27,474 nucleotides of DNA, from positions 1 through 27,474 of the forward strand of contig JBJMJY010000027.1 of the NCBI GenBank assembly GCA_045806105.1. Direction: 5' to 3'. The stretch comes from AC-32 sp045806105 (GTDB lineage: Bacteria > Actinomycetota > Thermoleophilia > Gaiellales > Gaiellaceae). The notes beneath the pieces are model-generated. The model saw nothing but the letters and a program-made list of their open reading frames with translations, had not been told where the DNA came from and made no database searches. This document shows, in pieces, positions 1 to 7,276 of this stretch. Made by a program: the position numbers and the translations under genes. Within the stretch, counting starts at the first letter, position 1. Every line of letters starts with the position of its first letter.

Positions 1-611
1 AGCAGCGCCAGCGTCGGCGTCTGCACGCGGCCGAGTGAGACGACCCCTCCGACCCACGCGCGGCCGCGGATGGTGGCGGCGCGGGTGGCGTTCATGCCGA
101 CCAGCCAGTCCGCCTCGGAGCGCGAGCGTGCGGCCGCCTCGAGCTGGCGCAGCTGCTCGCCGGGACGGAGCTGCTCGAAGCCCTCCTTGATCGCCGTCTT
201 CGTCAGCGAGCTGATCCAGAGGCGCTCGACCGGCTTGTCGACGCCCGAGGTCTCGTAGATGTACGCGAAGATCAGCTCGCCCTCGCGGCCGGCGTCGCAG
301 GCGTTGACCACCCGGTCGACGTCGTCGCGCTTCAGCAGCTTGTGGATCACCTTCAGCTGCTTCTCGGCCTTCTTGTCGCGCGGGCGGAGGCGGAACTCCT
401 CGGGCACGATCGGCAGGTCGGCCATGCGCCACTTCTTGAACCGCTCGTCGTAGTCCTCGGGGTCGGTGAGCTCGACGAGGTGGCCGACGGCGAACGTGAT
501 CACCGTGTCCTCGGATTCGTAGTAGCTCTCGTGGTTCTCGAAGTTTCCGGGCAGCGCATCGGTCAGGTCACGGGCGACCGAAGGCTTCTCCGCGATGATG
601 AGGGTCTTCAC
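1..611 (-). CDS. topB: DNA topoisomerase III-type (type IA), N-terminal part, runs off the left edge
   Basis: Type IA topoisomerases cut and pass single DNA strands to relax or decatenate DNA. About 203 codons are visible. The reading starts with a conserved N-terminal Toprim segment (KTLIIAEKPSVARDL), followed by an acidic Toprim motif CDAGREGELIF and the family motif SLGRVQTPTLAL near the cut end. The motif order and the segment near DLPIVPEEFRL resemble TopB more than TopA. The catalytic tyrosine lies beyond the window. The start is GTG at 611; a second GTG in frame three codons upstream (620) is also possible. It is divergent from the acyltransferase, with a gap of about 80 bases containing a small inverted repeat (CCACT/AGTGG, 641-652). 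The TopA/TopB naming cannot be settled without the rest of the protein. Confidence 0.9.
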   Translation of the reverse strand, partial: MKTLIIAEKPSVARDLTDALPGNFENHESYYESEDTVITFAVGHLVELTDPEDYDERFKKWRMADLPIVPEEFRLRPRDKKAEKQLKVIHKLLKRDDVDRVVNACDAGREGELIFAYIYETSGVDKPVERLWISSLTKTAIKEGFEQLRPGEQLRQLEAAARSRSEADWLVGMNATRAATIRGRAWVGGVVSLGRVQTPTLAL

Positions 612-692
612 GCGGTCCACCTTAGCGAACGCCCTGCGCGCCACTCTAGTGGCCGAAAACGCGCATGACTCCTACGGAAATGTGACGATTGC

Positions 693-1307
693 GTGCCCAT
701 GGTCTCGCCTCTCTATCGCGTCGTCGGGACTCTCAGCATCCCGATTGTGAAGGGCCTGTATCGGCTTCGCGTGCGGGGTCTGGAGCACCTCCCCGAGGGT
801 GGCTTCGTGCTCGCCGCGAACCACACGTCGAACTTCGATCCTTGGCCGTTGGGGATCCCACTCCTTCCCGGGCGGCAGCTGCGCTTCATGGCGAAGGCGG
901 AGCTCTTCAACCCCGTCTTCACCCCGATCCTGCACGCGGGCGGTGCCTTCAAGGTGCGCCGCGGAGAAGGCGACGTGGAAGCGATGCGGACCGCCGTCGA
1001 GCTCGTGGGCGACGGTGAGATCGTGGTCATGTTCCCGGAGGGCACGCGGCAGAAGAAGGGGCTGGTGAAGAAGCACGCCGCCCGCCCGCACACCGGCGCG
1101 GCCCGCATCGCGCTCGCGGCGGACGCTCCCCTCGTGCCCGCCGCCATCGCCGGCACGGATCGCATCCTGCGGCTGGGGCCGCTGCAGGTCGCGTACGGTC
1201 CGCCGCTCGACCTCTCCGACCTCGAAGGGCAGGAGCAGAAGGCTGCCGCGAAGGTCGCAACCGAACGGCTGATGACGAAGATCGACGAGCTGAAGGCGAC
1301 GTTGTGA
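693..1307 (+). CDS. plsC: 1-acyl-sn-glycerol-3-phosphate acyltransferase (PlsC family)
   Basis: Predicted to transfer an acyl chain to lysophosphatidic acid at the cytoplasmic membrane, making phosphatidic acid for phospholipids. The 204-residue protein has the family signature NHTSNFD (H44 and D49 form the catalytic HX4D) and the substrate-binding FPEGTR block (residues 114-119), with the usual spacing. The N-terminal residues 6-22 are hydrophobic, fitting membrane association. The start is GTG at 693; ATG at 699 is an alternative. It is the first gene of a tightly packed run, and its TGA overlaps the GTG of the exonuclease gene by four bases, which suggests translational coupling. The exact acyl acceptor is not shown by the sequence. 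Confidence 0.88.
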   Translation: MPMVSPLYRVVGTLSIPIVKGLYRLRVRGLEHLPEGGFVLAANHTSNFDPWPLGIPLLPGRQLRFMAKAELFNPVFTPILHAGGAFKVRRGEGDVEAMRTAVELVGDGEIVVMFPEGTRQKKGLVKKHAARPHTGAARIALAADAPLVPAAIAGTDRILRLGPLQVAYGPPLDLSDLEGQEQKAAAKVATERLMTKIDELKATL

Positions 1308-2113
1308 GACCGCTGCTCGTCGTCGACGGCGATTCCCTCGCGCACCGCGCCTACCACGCGATGCCGAAGTCGATCCGCCTGAACGGCGTACTCGGCTTCG
1401 CGAACATGCTGCTGCGGCTGTGGGAGGCCGAGGAGCCGCGGGCCGTGCTCGTCGGCTGGGACACCTACGAGATCCCGACGTACCGCCACCGCGAGTTCGA
1501 GCCCTACCAGAGCGGGCGCGTCTTCGAGGACTCCTTGCTGGAGCAGCTGAAGCTGATGCCGCAGCTCGTCTCGGCGCTGGGCTTCGCGAACGCGAAGGAG
1601 GGCGGCTACGAGGCGGATGACTTCCTCGGCGCGGCGGTCGGCTTCGAGGAGGGCCGTGGCGGCACCGCGCTCGTCGCGACCTCCGACCGCGACCTCTTCC
1701 AGCTCGCGAGCGGGCGGACGACGATCCTCCAGCCGGTCCGCGGGGTCTCGGAGCTCGCGCGCATCGGCCCGCCCGAGGTCGTCGAGCGGTACGGCGTCGA
1801 GCCGGCGCAGGTGCCGGACTTCATCGCGCTCCGCGGCGACCCCTCGGACAAGCTCCCGGGCGCAGCCGGTGTCGGGCCGAAGAAGGCCGCCGACCTGCTG
1901 CGCCAGTACGGGTCGCTCGAGGCCGCCCTCGAGGCGGGACGGTTCTCGGCGGAGGCGGAGGATCTGCTGCTCTACCGGCGAATTGCGACGGTGGACGCCT
2001 CTGCCCCACTCCCTCCCCTCGAAGACCAAACCCCCACGTGGGCGGAGGCGTCCGTTCTCGCGCGCGAGTGGGGCCTGAACGCCCTCGCCGACCGGCTGGC
2101 AAAGTTGGGCTGA
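1304..2113 (+). CDS. 5'-3' exonuclease, PolA N-terminal-domain-like (FEN family)
   Basis: A 269-residue stand-alone 5' nuclease of the kind fused to DNA polymerase I in many bacteria; it would remove RNA primers or flaps. Metal-binding acidic residues are visible: VDGDS at the N-terminus (D8, D10), YEADDFLG, and TSDRDLFQL. The helix-three-turn-helix DNA-binding segment GDPSDKLPGAAGVGPKKAA lies around residues 180-198. No polymerase domain follows. The GTG start overlaps the plsC stop (GTGA), and the TGA stop overlaps the next ATG (TGATG), so the three genes are probably one transcript. The functional link to phospholipid synthesis is unclear. Confidence 0.9.
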   Translation: MRPLLVVDGDSLAHRAYHAMPKSIRLNGVLGFANMLLRLWEAEEPRAVLVGWDTYEIPTYRHREFEPYQSGRVFEDSLLEQLKLMPQLVSALGFANAKEGGYEADDFLGAAVGFEEGRGGTALVATSDRDLFQLASGRTTILQPVRGVSELARIGPPEVVERYGVEPAQVPDFIALRGDPSDKLPGAAGVGPKKAADLLRQYGSLEAALEAGRFSAEAEDLLLYRRIATVDASAPLPPLEDQTPTWAEASVLAREWGLNALADRLAKLG

Positions 2114-2349
2114 TGGACGCCTGGCTGAGAGACGCACGCGACGCGGTCGCCGCCGCGGCGGCCGTCTCGCCCGAGGAGCTCGAGCTCTCGGACGAGGACG
2201 TCGCGACGCTGCTCGACCTCGCACGGATCGCGGCGCACGAGTCCGGCGAGCGCACGAACGCGCCACTGCTCTGCTACCTCGTCGGCCGCGCCGTCGCGCG
2301 CGGCGCCGACCTCGACACGCTGGCGGACGCGGTCCGACGGAAGTCATAG
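2113..2349 (+). CDS. DUF6457-type small protein
   Basis: A 78-residue, acidic, probably all-helical cytosolic protein. The ATG at 2113 was chosen because it overlaps the exonuclease stop (TGATG); the frame is also open upstream, but those codons lie inside the exonuclease gene. The pattern LLDLARIAAHESGERTNAP followed by a helix FLVGRA-like (here CYLVGRAVARG) matches my recollection of DUF6457, often found beside molybdenum-cofactor genes (mobA, fdhD) in Actinobacteria. No catalytic motif is visible. Its function is unknown, and its position between a nuclease and an HDAC-like gene gives no direct clue. Confidence 0.7.
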   Translation: MDAWLRDARDAVAAAAAVSPEELELSDEDVATLLDLARIAAHESGERTNAPLLCYLVGRAVARGADLDTLADAVRRKS

Positions 2350-2390
2350 GCCACCCCGCGCTCGCCGAGCTTCATCCGACGGAGCCGCAC

Positions 2391-3182
2391 GTGGAGGTTC
2401 GCGAGCGGCTGCTCGTGCTGCTGGAGGCGTTCGAGGTCGTCGACGGTGCTCCCGCCGCGCGTGAACAGATAGAGCGCGTTCACACCGCGGCCTACCTCGA
2501 CCGGCTGGAGGCGATCGAGGTGCCGACGCTGCTCGACCCCGACACGATCGCCTCGGCGACGAGCTACGAGGCCGCACTGCTCGCCGCCGGCTGCGCACTC
2601 GCCGCGGTCGACCGCGGCGGCTTCGCGCTCGTGCGCCCGCCCGGGCACCACGCCACGGCCGGCCGCGCGATGGGCTTCTGCCTCGTCAACAACGTAGCCG
2701 TCGCCGCGCGCTACGCACAAGCCGAACTGGGCCTCGCGCGGGTGGCGATCGTCGACTGGGACGTGCACCACGGCAACGGCACGCAGGACGTCTTCTGGGA
2801 CGACCCCTCCGTGCTGTTCGCCTCGCTGCACCAGTGGCCGTTCTACCCGGGCACGGGCGGGCCCGGCGAGGAGAACGAGACGACGGTGAACGTACCGCTG
2901 CCCGCAGGCTCGGGGGACGACGACTACCTCGAGGCATTCGGGGAGCGCGTCGAGCCGGCGGTTCGTGCCTTCGAGCCCGAGCTCGTGCTCGTCTCGGCCG
3001 GCTTCGACGCGCACGTCGAGGACCCCCTCGCCGGCATGCGCGTCACGGCGGACGGCTTCCGGGAGCTGGCCCGGCGCTCGGCCGCGCTGGGGCCGCGCGT
3101 CGCGGCGGTGCTGGAGGGCGGCTACGACCCGCTCACGCTGCCGTCGCTCGTCGAGGCGGCGCTGGAAGGCTTCACGGAATGA
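2391..3182 (+). CDS. Histone deacetylase-like amidohydrolase (AcuC/class II HDAC family)
   Basis: A zinc-dependent deacetylase of the arginase/HDAC fold; bacterial members deacetylate acetyl-lysine, acetylpolyamines or acetoin-pathway proteins. Family motifs are all present: RPPGHHA (H86-H87), DWDVHHGNGTQ (metal ligands), LHQWPFYPGTG, SAGFDAHVEDPL and the C-terminal LEGGYD. The first usable standard start is GTG at 2391, giving 263 residues, short for the family. Codons just upstream (from about 2349) still read like the family N-terminus (GHPALAELHPTEPH), but the only initiator-like codon there is ATA at 2346, overlapping the previous stop. The true start is therefore uncertain. It is the last gene of the four-gene run and is followed by a strong hairpin. 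Confidence 0.85.
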   Translation: MEVRERLLVLLEAFEVVDGAPAAREQIERVHTAAYLDRLEAIEVPTLLDPDTIASATSYEAALLAAGCALAAVDRGGFALVRPPGHHATAGRAMGFCLVNNVAVAARYAQAELGLARVAIVDWDVHHGNGTQDVFWDDPSVLFASLHQWPFYPGTGGPGEENETTVNVPLPAGSGDDDYLEAFGERVEPAVRAFEPELVLVSAGFDAHVEDPLAGMRVTADGFRELARRSAALGPRVAAVLEGGYDPLTLPSLVEAALEGFTE

Positions 3183-3184
3183 GA

Positions 3185-3211
3185 ACGGCCGGCCCGTTCG
3201 GGGCCGGCCGT
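3185..3211 (+). terminator. Perfect 11-bp GC hairpin after the HDAC-like gene
   Basis: The arms ACGGCCGGCCC (3185-3195) and its exact complement (3201-3211) are separated by a five-base loop, three bases after the stop codon. There is no T tract, so the hairpin may act as a bidirectional stop or RNA-end stabiliser rather than a classical intrinsic terminator. Confidence 0.55.
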
Positions 3212-3234
3212 AACGCCGAGGAAGCACAGAGCCA

Positions 3235-3319
3235 CCGCGCTCCGACACCTCAGGAAACCGGTGTCGCCCTGAATATCGACCTGGAAAGCCGGGAGCGTGG
3301 GTGATTCGTATCCCCCACG
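3235..3319 (+). ncRNA. Candidate structured RNA with pseudoknot and alternative hairpin
   Basis: In the gap between convergent genes the + strand can fold into a closed unit. P1 pairs 3235-3243 (CCGCGCTCC) with 3292-3300 (GGAGCGTGG, one G-U). P2 pairs 3244-3249 (GACACC) with 3260-3265 (GGTGTC). The P2 loop TCAGG (3250-3254) is complementary to CCTGA (3268-3272), allowing a pseudoknot. Unpaired parts are A-rich. The 3' strand of P1 overlaps the left arm of another hairpin, CGTGGG (3296-3301) with CCCACG (3314-3319), so the two folds exclude each other. I do not recognise a known riboswitch core. The next + strand gene is 700 bases away, so its target is unclear. A chance fold in GC-rich DNA remains possible. 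Confidence 0.3.
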
Positions 3320-3332
3320 ATGAGTGATTTGA

Positions 3333-3971
3333 CTAGGCCGCGCGGGCCGTCGAGAGCGCGTCCAGGGCCTCGCGCCGCGAGGAGACGTTCAGCTTGCGCA
3401 GCAGGCTCTTCACGTGCGAACGGACCGTGTGCTCCGAGATGAAGAGCCGGGCCGCGATCTCGTCGGTCGCGAGGTGCTCGTCCAGCAGCAGCAGCACCTC
3501 GAGCTCGCGGGCGCTCAGCGAGCGGGCGATCTCCTCCGGGACGCCGCGGCCGGCGCCGCCCTCGCGCACCTGCTCGAGCAGGCGCCTCGCGACCTCGCCC
3601 GAGAGCGCCGCCTGGCCCTGAGCGACCCCGCGCAGGAACGCCGCGATCCGCTCGGGCGGCTCGCTCTTCAGCAGATAGCCGGCGGCCCCTCCGCGGATCG
3701 CGGCGAGCAGGTTCTCCTCCGTGCCCGAGGCCGTCAGGACGACGACCTCCGTCTCGGGCGCCGCCTGCCGGATCCGCGGCAGCGCCTGCAGGCCGTCGAG
3801 CCCGGGCATCGAGAGGTCGAGCAGCACCAGGTCCGGGCGCAGCCGGCGCGCGAGCTCGATCGCCTCCCCGCCGTCGGCCGCCTCGCCGGCGACGGAGAAG
3901 CCGTGGCCCTCAAGCAGCGAGGACAGGGCCGCCCGAGTGATCGGGTGGTCGTCGACGATCAGGATCCGCAT
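3333..3971 (-). CDS. NarL/LuxR-family response regulator
   Basis: A 212-residue two-component regulator. The receiver domain spans about residues 1-120, with the acidic pair D7-D8, phosphoacceptor D52 in LLDLSMPG, and the T/K switch residues in VVLTAS and YLLKSE. A LuxR-type helix-turn-helix follows (about 145-208) with LSARELEVLLLL, TDEIAARLFISEHTVRSHVKSLLRKL. Start ATG at 3971. It is divergent from the histidine kinase gene, 42 bases apart, and the two almost certainly form a pair. The spacer is a long palindrome that may be its own operator. Target genes are not evident, though the CAP-domain gene just beyond the kinase is a candidate. Confidence 0.93.
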   Translation of the reverse strand: MRILIVDDHPITRAALSSLLEGHGFSVAGEAADGGEAIELARRLRPDLVLLDLSMPGLDGLQALPRIRQAAPETEVVVLTASGTEENLLAAIRGGAAGYLLKSEPPERIAAFLRGVAQGQAALSGEVARRLLEQVREGGAGRGVPEEIARSLSARELEVLLLLDEHLATDEIAARLFISEHTVRSHVKSLLRKLNVSSRREALDALSTARAA

Positions 3972-3974
3972 GCG

Positions 3975-4010
3975 GCCCTTATCGGCAGCCGCGCGTCTGC
4001 CGACAAGGGC
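3975..4010. promoter_or_regulatory. 14-bp inverted repeat between the divergent regulator and kinase genes
   Basis: Arms 3975-3988 (GCCCTTATCGGCAG) and 3997-4010 (CTGCCGACAAGGGC) match at 13 of 14 positions around an eight-base spacer. The repeat fills nearly the whole 42-base gap between the two start codons. A dimeric LuxR-type regulator could bind it and control both genes; a hairpin in either mRNA leader is an alternative. Confidence 0.5.
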
Positions 4011-4013
4011 TCT

Positions 4014-5396
4014 GTGCGGCAGGAAACGCGGGACGACTACCAGGCCTGGCTCTGGAGCACGGTGCTCCTGATCGGGCTGCTGGGCGCTGCGCTCGCGCTC
4101 TTCGTCGCCTATCCCAGCCTCCGCAACAGCTACGCGCTTCCCCAGGCGCGGCTCGTGCTCGACACCGTCGTGATGCTCGCGGCCGCGATTGTGGCGGTGC
4201 TCGCCGGGATCCGGTTCTCGGTCGACGGGCGACGGCTCGACCTGCTCCTGTGCGGCGGGTTCAGCGCCGCCGCGGCCTCGACGCTCTTCTTCTCGATCGC
4301 GCCGGTCGTCGGGGGCCACCCGCTCCATCCAGTGGAGGCGTGGGCCGGAATCGGCGGGCGCCTCTTCGCGTGGGTGCTGATCGCCGCGGCGCCGTTCTCG
4401 ACCCGGCGCTCGAGCGCCCGCGGGCGCGCGCTCGGCGAGATGCTGTTCGGCGTCGCGATCGTGCTCGCGCTCTGCTGGGGAATCGCGAGCAAGGCCGGAG
4501 GCGCGCTCCCGTCTCTCTACAGCGCCGACAGCCACGACCAGCCGCTCCTCCTGACGGGCGCACTCGCGGTGCGGGCGCTGCTCTCGCTGGTGGCGATGGT
4601 CGGCTTCGGGCTCCGCTTCCGCTCCCGCGGCAACGACCTCGACCGCTGGCTCTGTCTCGGCGCGACGCTCGCGCTGTTCGCCGAGCTGAACTACGTCTTC
4701 ACGCCCATGCTCTCGAACGGCTACGTCTCGCAGGGCGACTTTCTGCGCCTGATCTCTTACGGCGTGCTACTCGTGGGTGTATGGCGGGCGATCCGCCACG
4801 CCGAGTTCGGCCGCGCCGTCGCTGAGGAGCGCGCCCGCGTCGCGCGCGAGATCCACGACGGGCTCGCGCAGTACCTGTTCGCGGTCTCCACCCACGCGTC
4901 CATGCTCGAGAGCGGCGCCGACCCGAAGACCACGCTCGCCCAGCTGAAGGAGGCCGCCGCGGCCGCCCAGCAGGAGGCACGCTTCGCGGTGCTCGCACTC
5001 TCGTCCGCCGGCGGCTCGGCGCCGTTCGACTCCGCCCTCCGGCGATATGTCGACTTCCTCACCGCAGACGGAGCCCTCGAGGTCGACCTCGAGATCCAGG
5101 ACGGGATCCGGCTCGCCCCGGACGAGCAGATCGAGGTCTTCCGGATCGTCCAGGAGGGCCTCGCCAACGCGCGCAAGCACGCACATGCGCGACGCGCCGA
5201 CGTGCGGATCGAGGAACGCTCCGGCGAGCGCTTCGTGACGGTCATCGACGACGGCGCCGGCTTCGACGAGGACGGCATCGCCCCTGGACAGGGCCTGAAA
5301 AACATGCGGGCCCGCGCCGCCTCGATCGGCGGCGGCTTTCGCGTCGTCTCGAGGCCCGGGCGCGGAACCGCCCTCGAGGTCGTGCTTCGGGCCTGA
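4014..5396 (+). CDS. Membrane histidine kinase, HisKA_3/NarX-type
   Basis: A 460-residue sensor kinase partner of the divergent response regulator. Residues about 10-260 form a multi-helix membrane domain with no recognisable periplasmic ligand domain. The dimerisation/phosphoacceptor motif AREIHDGLAQYL (H281) is typical of HisKA_3 kinases that pair with NarL-type regulators. The ATP-binding domain shows the N box VQEGLANARKHA and the G box DDGAGFDEDG, ending with a G-rich GLKNMRARAASIGG. Start GTG at 4014, chosen because it is the first initiator after the shared palindrome and precedes the first membrane helix; longer readings would run antisense through the regulator gene. The signal it senses is unknown. 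Confidence 0.9.
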   Translation: MRQETRDDYQAWLWSTVLLIGLLGAALALFVAYPSLRNSYALPQARLVLDTVVMLAAAIVAVLAGIRFSVDGRRLDLLLCGGFSAAAASTLFFSIAPVVGGHPLHPVEAWAGIGGRLFAWVLIAAAPFSTRRSSARGRALGEMLFGVAIVLALCWGIASKAGGALPSLYSADSHDQPLLLTGALAVRALLSLVAMVGFGLRFRSRGNDLDRWLCLGATLALFAELNYVFTPMLSNGYVSQGDFLRLISYGVLLVGVWRAIRHAEFGRAVAEERARVAREIHDGLAQYLFAVSTHASMLESGADPKTTLAQLKEAAAAAQQEARFAVLALSSAGGSAPFDSALRRYVDFLTADGALEVDLEIQDGIRLAPDEQIEVFRIVQEGLANARKHAHARRADVRIEERSGERFVTVIDDGAGFDEDGIAPGQGLKNMRARAASIGGGFRVVSRPGRGTALEVVLRA

Positions 5397-5518
5397 ATAG
5401 TGTTTTCAAATCGGATTACTGGGCCGCAAAGGTACATCGAATACGACTTGCAAACCCTCTTTGTAAAAATCCCGTAGGCGGATCGCTCGTTTAGCGAGAC
5501 AGTGGTACCTAATCTTGC
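5397..5518. other. AT-rich intergenic leader before the CAP-domain gene
   Basis: This 122-base gap is clearly poorer in G+C than its surroundings (close to half A+T). It holds a small hairpin (TCGCT/AGCGA near 5484-5498) and a longer-range CAAAG/CTTTG pair. A stretch near 5413-5432 (CGGATTACTGGGC...CAAAGG) and a later CGTAGGCGG resemble consecutive parts of the 16S rRNA 530-600 region. I could not place a convincing -35/-10 pair. Confidence 0.4.
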
Positions 5519-6076
5519 GTGGTAATCGTCGCCCTTGCGGCGTCCGCCCTCGCTCTCACCGGAGCGCCTCCCGCCCAGGCAGCAGGCACCGGCGCGCTGC
5601 CGCCGCGCACCGCGTGCCGCGGCCAGTCGGCCGTCCGGGCTCCTGCCGCCGTTCAGCTCCGGGCGATGCGCTGCCTGATCAACTGGACGCGCCGGCATGC
5701 CGGCGAGGCGGGGCTACGTGACAGCGCCGAGCTCGACCGTTCGGCCGCGCTGCGCGCCCGCGACATCAAGCGCTGTCAGGACTTCTCGCACACGCCGTGC
5801 GGCCAGTCGTTCCTCACCGTCTTCACGCTCGTCCACTACTTCACCGGCGCGGCTGCCGTGGGGGAGAACCTCGCCTGGGGCCAGGGGCGCCTCGGCACGG
5901 CTCGCACGGCGCTGGCATCGTGGCTGGCGTCGCCCGAGCACCGGACGATCCTCTACACCGCCAAGTGGCGCGACCTTGGCATCGCGCGCGTCCGCGGAAC
6001 GCTTTTCGGGAGGCCGAACGTCAGCCTCTGGGTGGCGCAGTTCGGGCGCCGCTCGCTCGTGGCTCCCCTTCCCTAG
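5519..6076 (+). CDS. Secreted CAP-domain (SCP/PR-1-like) protein
   Basis: A 185-residue exported protein. Residues 1-22 form a hydrophobic signal peptide ending ALTGAPPAQAAG. The rest is a CAP domain: an early helix around LINWTRRHAGEAGL, RSAALRARDIKRCQDFSHTPCG, GENLAWGQG, and WLASPEHRTILYTAKWRDLGIARV. The conserved CAP His/Glu positions correspond to the H of DFSH, the E of GEN and the EH of SPEH. Cysteines flank the first half. Bacterial CAP proteins are secreted and mostly of unknown function. Start GTG at 5519. It ends one base before the convergent sulfotransferase stop. Its position after the two-component pair suggests, but does not prove, control by it. Confidence 0.85.
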   Translation: MVIVALAASALALTGAPPAQAAGTGALPPRTACRGQSAVRAPAAVQLRAMRCLINWTRRHAGEAGLRDSAELDRSAALRARDIKRCQDFSHTPCGQSFLTVFTLVHYFTGAAAVGENLAWGQGRLGTARTALASWLASPEHRTILYTAKWRDLGIARVRGTLFGRPNVSLWVAQFGRRSLVAPLP

Positions 6077-6982
6077 TCACCACTCCGCGTCGGAATAGAA
6101 GCGCGGCCACACGTCGCGTGTGCGCTCGCGCAGCGTCTCGACCTCCTCGGGCGTCAGCTCCTCGCGCCAGCGGCCGAGGCTCGCGGCGCTGTCGAGCTCC
6201 ACGGCATGCGGCGTCCGCAGGTTCGCCGGGTTCTCCGGCGCGCTCGCGCGCTCGATCGTCTGCCGCGCCTCGGGCGTCAGCTCGAGCTCGAGCTGCTCGT
6301 ACAGCCGCGCGAAGGTCGCCGCGGGATCCACTGACGCGTCCTCGTGCCGTAGGAAGATCCAGTCGGGGTGCCGTTCGCGGTAGCCATCGACCACGGCATA
6401 GAGCAGCCGCCAGAGCAGCGCGGCCTGCGTGAGGCTGTCGCCGGGCCGGTCTGCCTGCTCGCGGATCTCGTCCTCATAGGGGCCGAGAGCCTCCGGCAGC
6501 CGGCCGTCTTCGAAGAAGGTCGCGAAGCTGTGCTTCCAGCCGAGCCGCTTGAGACTCGCGGCGAACGCGGCCGGGTGCCGAATCAGCACGAGGACGTCCA
6601 TCTCGAACCGTGCCGCGAGCCACTCCGCCGACAGGAGGGCGATCGGATCCTTCACCAGCGCGCGCGCAGCCGAGCGCCGCATGCGCTCGACGCGCAGGTA
6701 GTCGCGAAGCGCGCGCGCGAGATCGCGCGGTCTACGCCGCGTGCGGAGCCGTGCGGCGAGGTCGTAGCGAAGCTCGAGGACACGCTGGAGCTCGGGCGCA
6801 TACCGCTCTTCGTTCTCGCTCGTGACGACGATGAAATACCGGTCGAAGCTCCCCGCGCTGAACCTGGGGTTGAACGGCTCGTGGACGTAGCCGACCCCCG
6901 GCGCGAGCGCGAGCATCTTTCCCACCCACGTCGTGCCCGAGCGATGCGCTCCGGTCACGAGGATGGGCGAGATTCCAGGCAT
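6077..6982 (-). CDS. Sulfotransferase family protein
   Basis: A 301-residue PAPS-dependent sulfotransferase-fold protein. The 5'-phosphosulfate-binding loop is at the N-terminus, TGAHRSGTTWVGKML (about residues 9-23). The 3'-phosphate-binding segment is VLIRHPAAFAASLKRLGWKH. The C-terminal part has the basic, acidic-rich pattern W-R-E-ELTPEEVETL common to bacterial sulfotransferases. Start ATG at 6982. The substrate cannot be told from the sequence; bacterial homologues act on glycolipids, polysaccharides or small molecules. It runs convergent to the CAP-domain gene with no gap. It may be transcribed after the small hypothetical gene that follows rnpB. Confidence 0.85.
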   Translation of the reverse strand: MPGISPILVTGAHRSGTTWVGKMLALAPGVGYVHEPFNPRFSAGSFDRYFIVVTSENEERYAPELQRVLELRYDLAARLRTRRRPRDLARALRDYLRVERMRRSAARALVKDPIALLSAEWLAARFEMDVLVLIRHPAAFAASLKRLGWKHSFATFFEDGRLPEALGPYEDEIREQADRPGDSLTQAALLWRLLYAVVDGYRERHPDWIFLRHEDASVDPAATFARLYEQLELELTPEARQTIERASAPENPANLRTPHAVELDSAASLGRWREELTPEEVETLRERTRDVWPRFYSDAEW

Positions 6983-7021
6983 GCGCCGACGATATCTCGC
7001 GACTGCGGACGGGCTATCGGC

Positions 7022-7276
7022 TCAAGCCCAGGTGAGGTTGCCGTCGGCGCCGACCTCGTCGGGCGACGCCACGTTGAGGCCGAGCGTGAAGCCGCGGAAA
7101 CCGTCGGCCGGCGGCCCGAGGTGCGGCTCGTAATTCGCCGCCGCGTACAGCGCCACGACGAGGCGGTTCGAGAGTTGGAAGACCCGGTGAACGCGCTCGC
7201 TCCCCGGTGCCTCCACCCACCCGAGCGCGAGCGGAAAGCTCGCCAGCTGCTCGATGTCGGCGCACGTGAGCGTCAA
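7022..7276 (-). CDS. Small hypothetical protein
   Basis: Between the rnpB terminator and the sulfotransferase one minus-strand frame reads like protein, with a sensible end (GFRGFTLGLNVASPDEVGADGNLTWA is the C-terminal region, read in two parts: GFRGFTLGLN and VASPDEVGADGNLTWA). The open frame continues upstream into rnpB, which cannot be coding, so I placed the start at the TTG at 7276, giving 84 residues; other non-ATG starts between 7276 and 7311 are possible. There is no clear ribosome-binding site. I do not recognise the family. It may be a remnant of a longer gene whose 5' part is lost. Confidence 0.4.
   Translation of the reverse strand: MTLTCADIEQLASFPLALGWVEAPGSERVHRVFQLSNRLVVALYAAANYEPHLGPPADGFRGFTLGLNVASPDEVGADGNLTWA

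Noticed and set aside
713..2347. A 544-codon open frame on the minus strand
   Set aside because: It is antisense to the acyltransferase, exonuclease and DUF6457 genes, is extremely Arg/Pro-rich and shows no domain; long spurious frames are normal at this G+C content.
3211..3319. Known riboswitch classes (c-di-GMP-I, cobalamin, TPP, ZTP, SAH, ydaO) for the structured region
   Set aside because: Short word resemblances (for example GGAAACCGGTG or CCGGGAGCG) occur, but none of the defining cores appears complete or in the right order.
3333..4535. A longer reading of the response regulator extending upstream to 4535
   Set aside because: The extra residues are antisense to the histidine kinase and of low complexity; the receiver domain begins exactly at the ATG at 3971.
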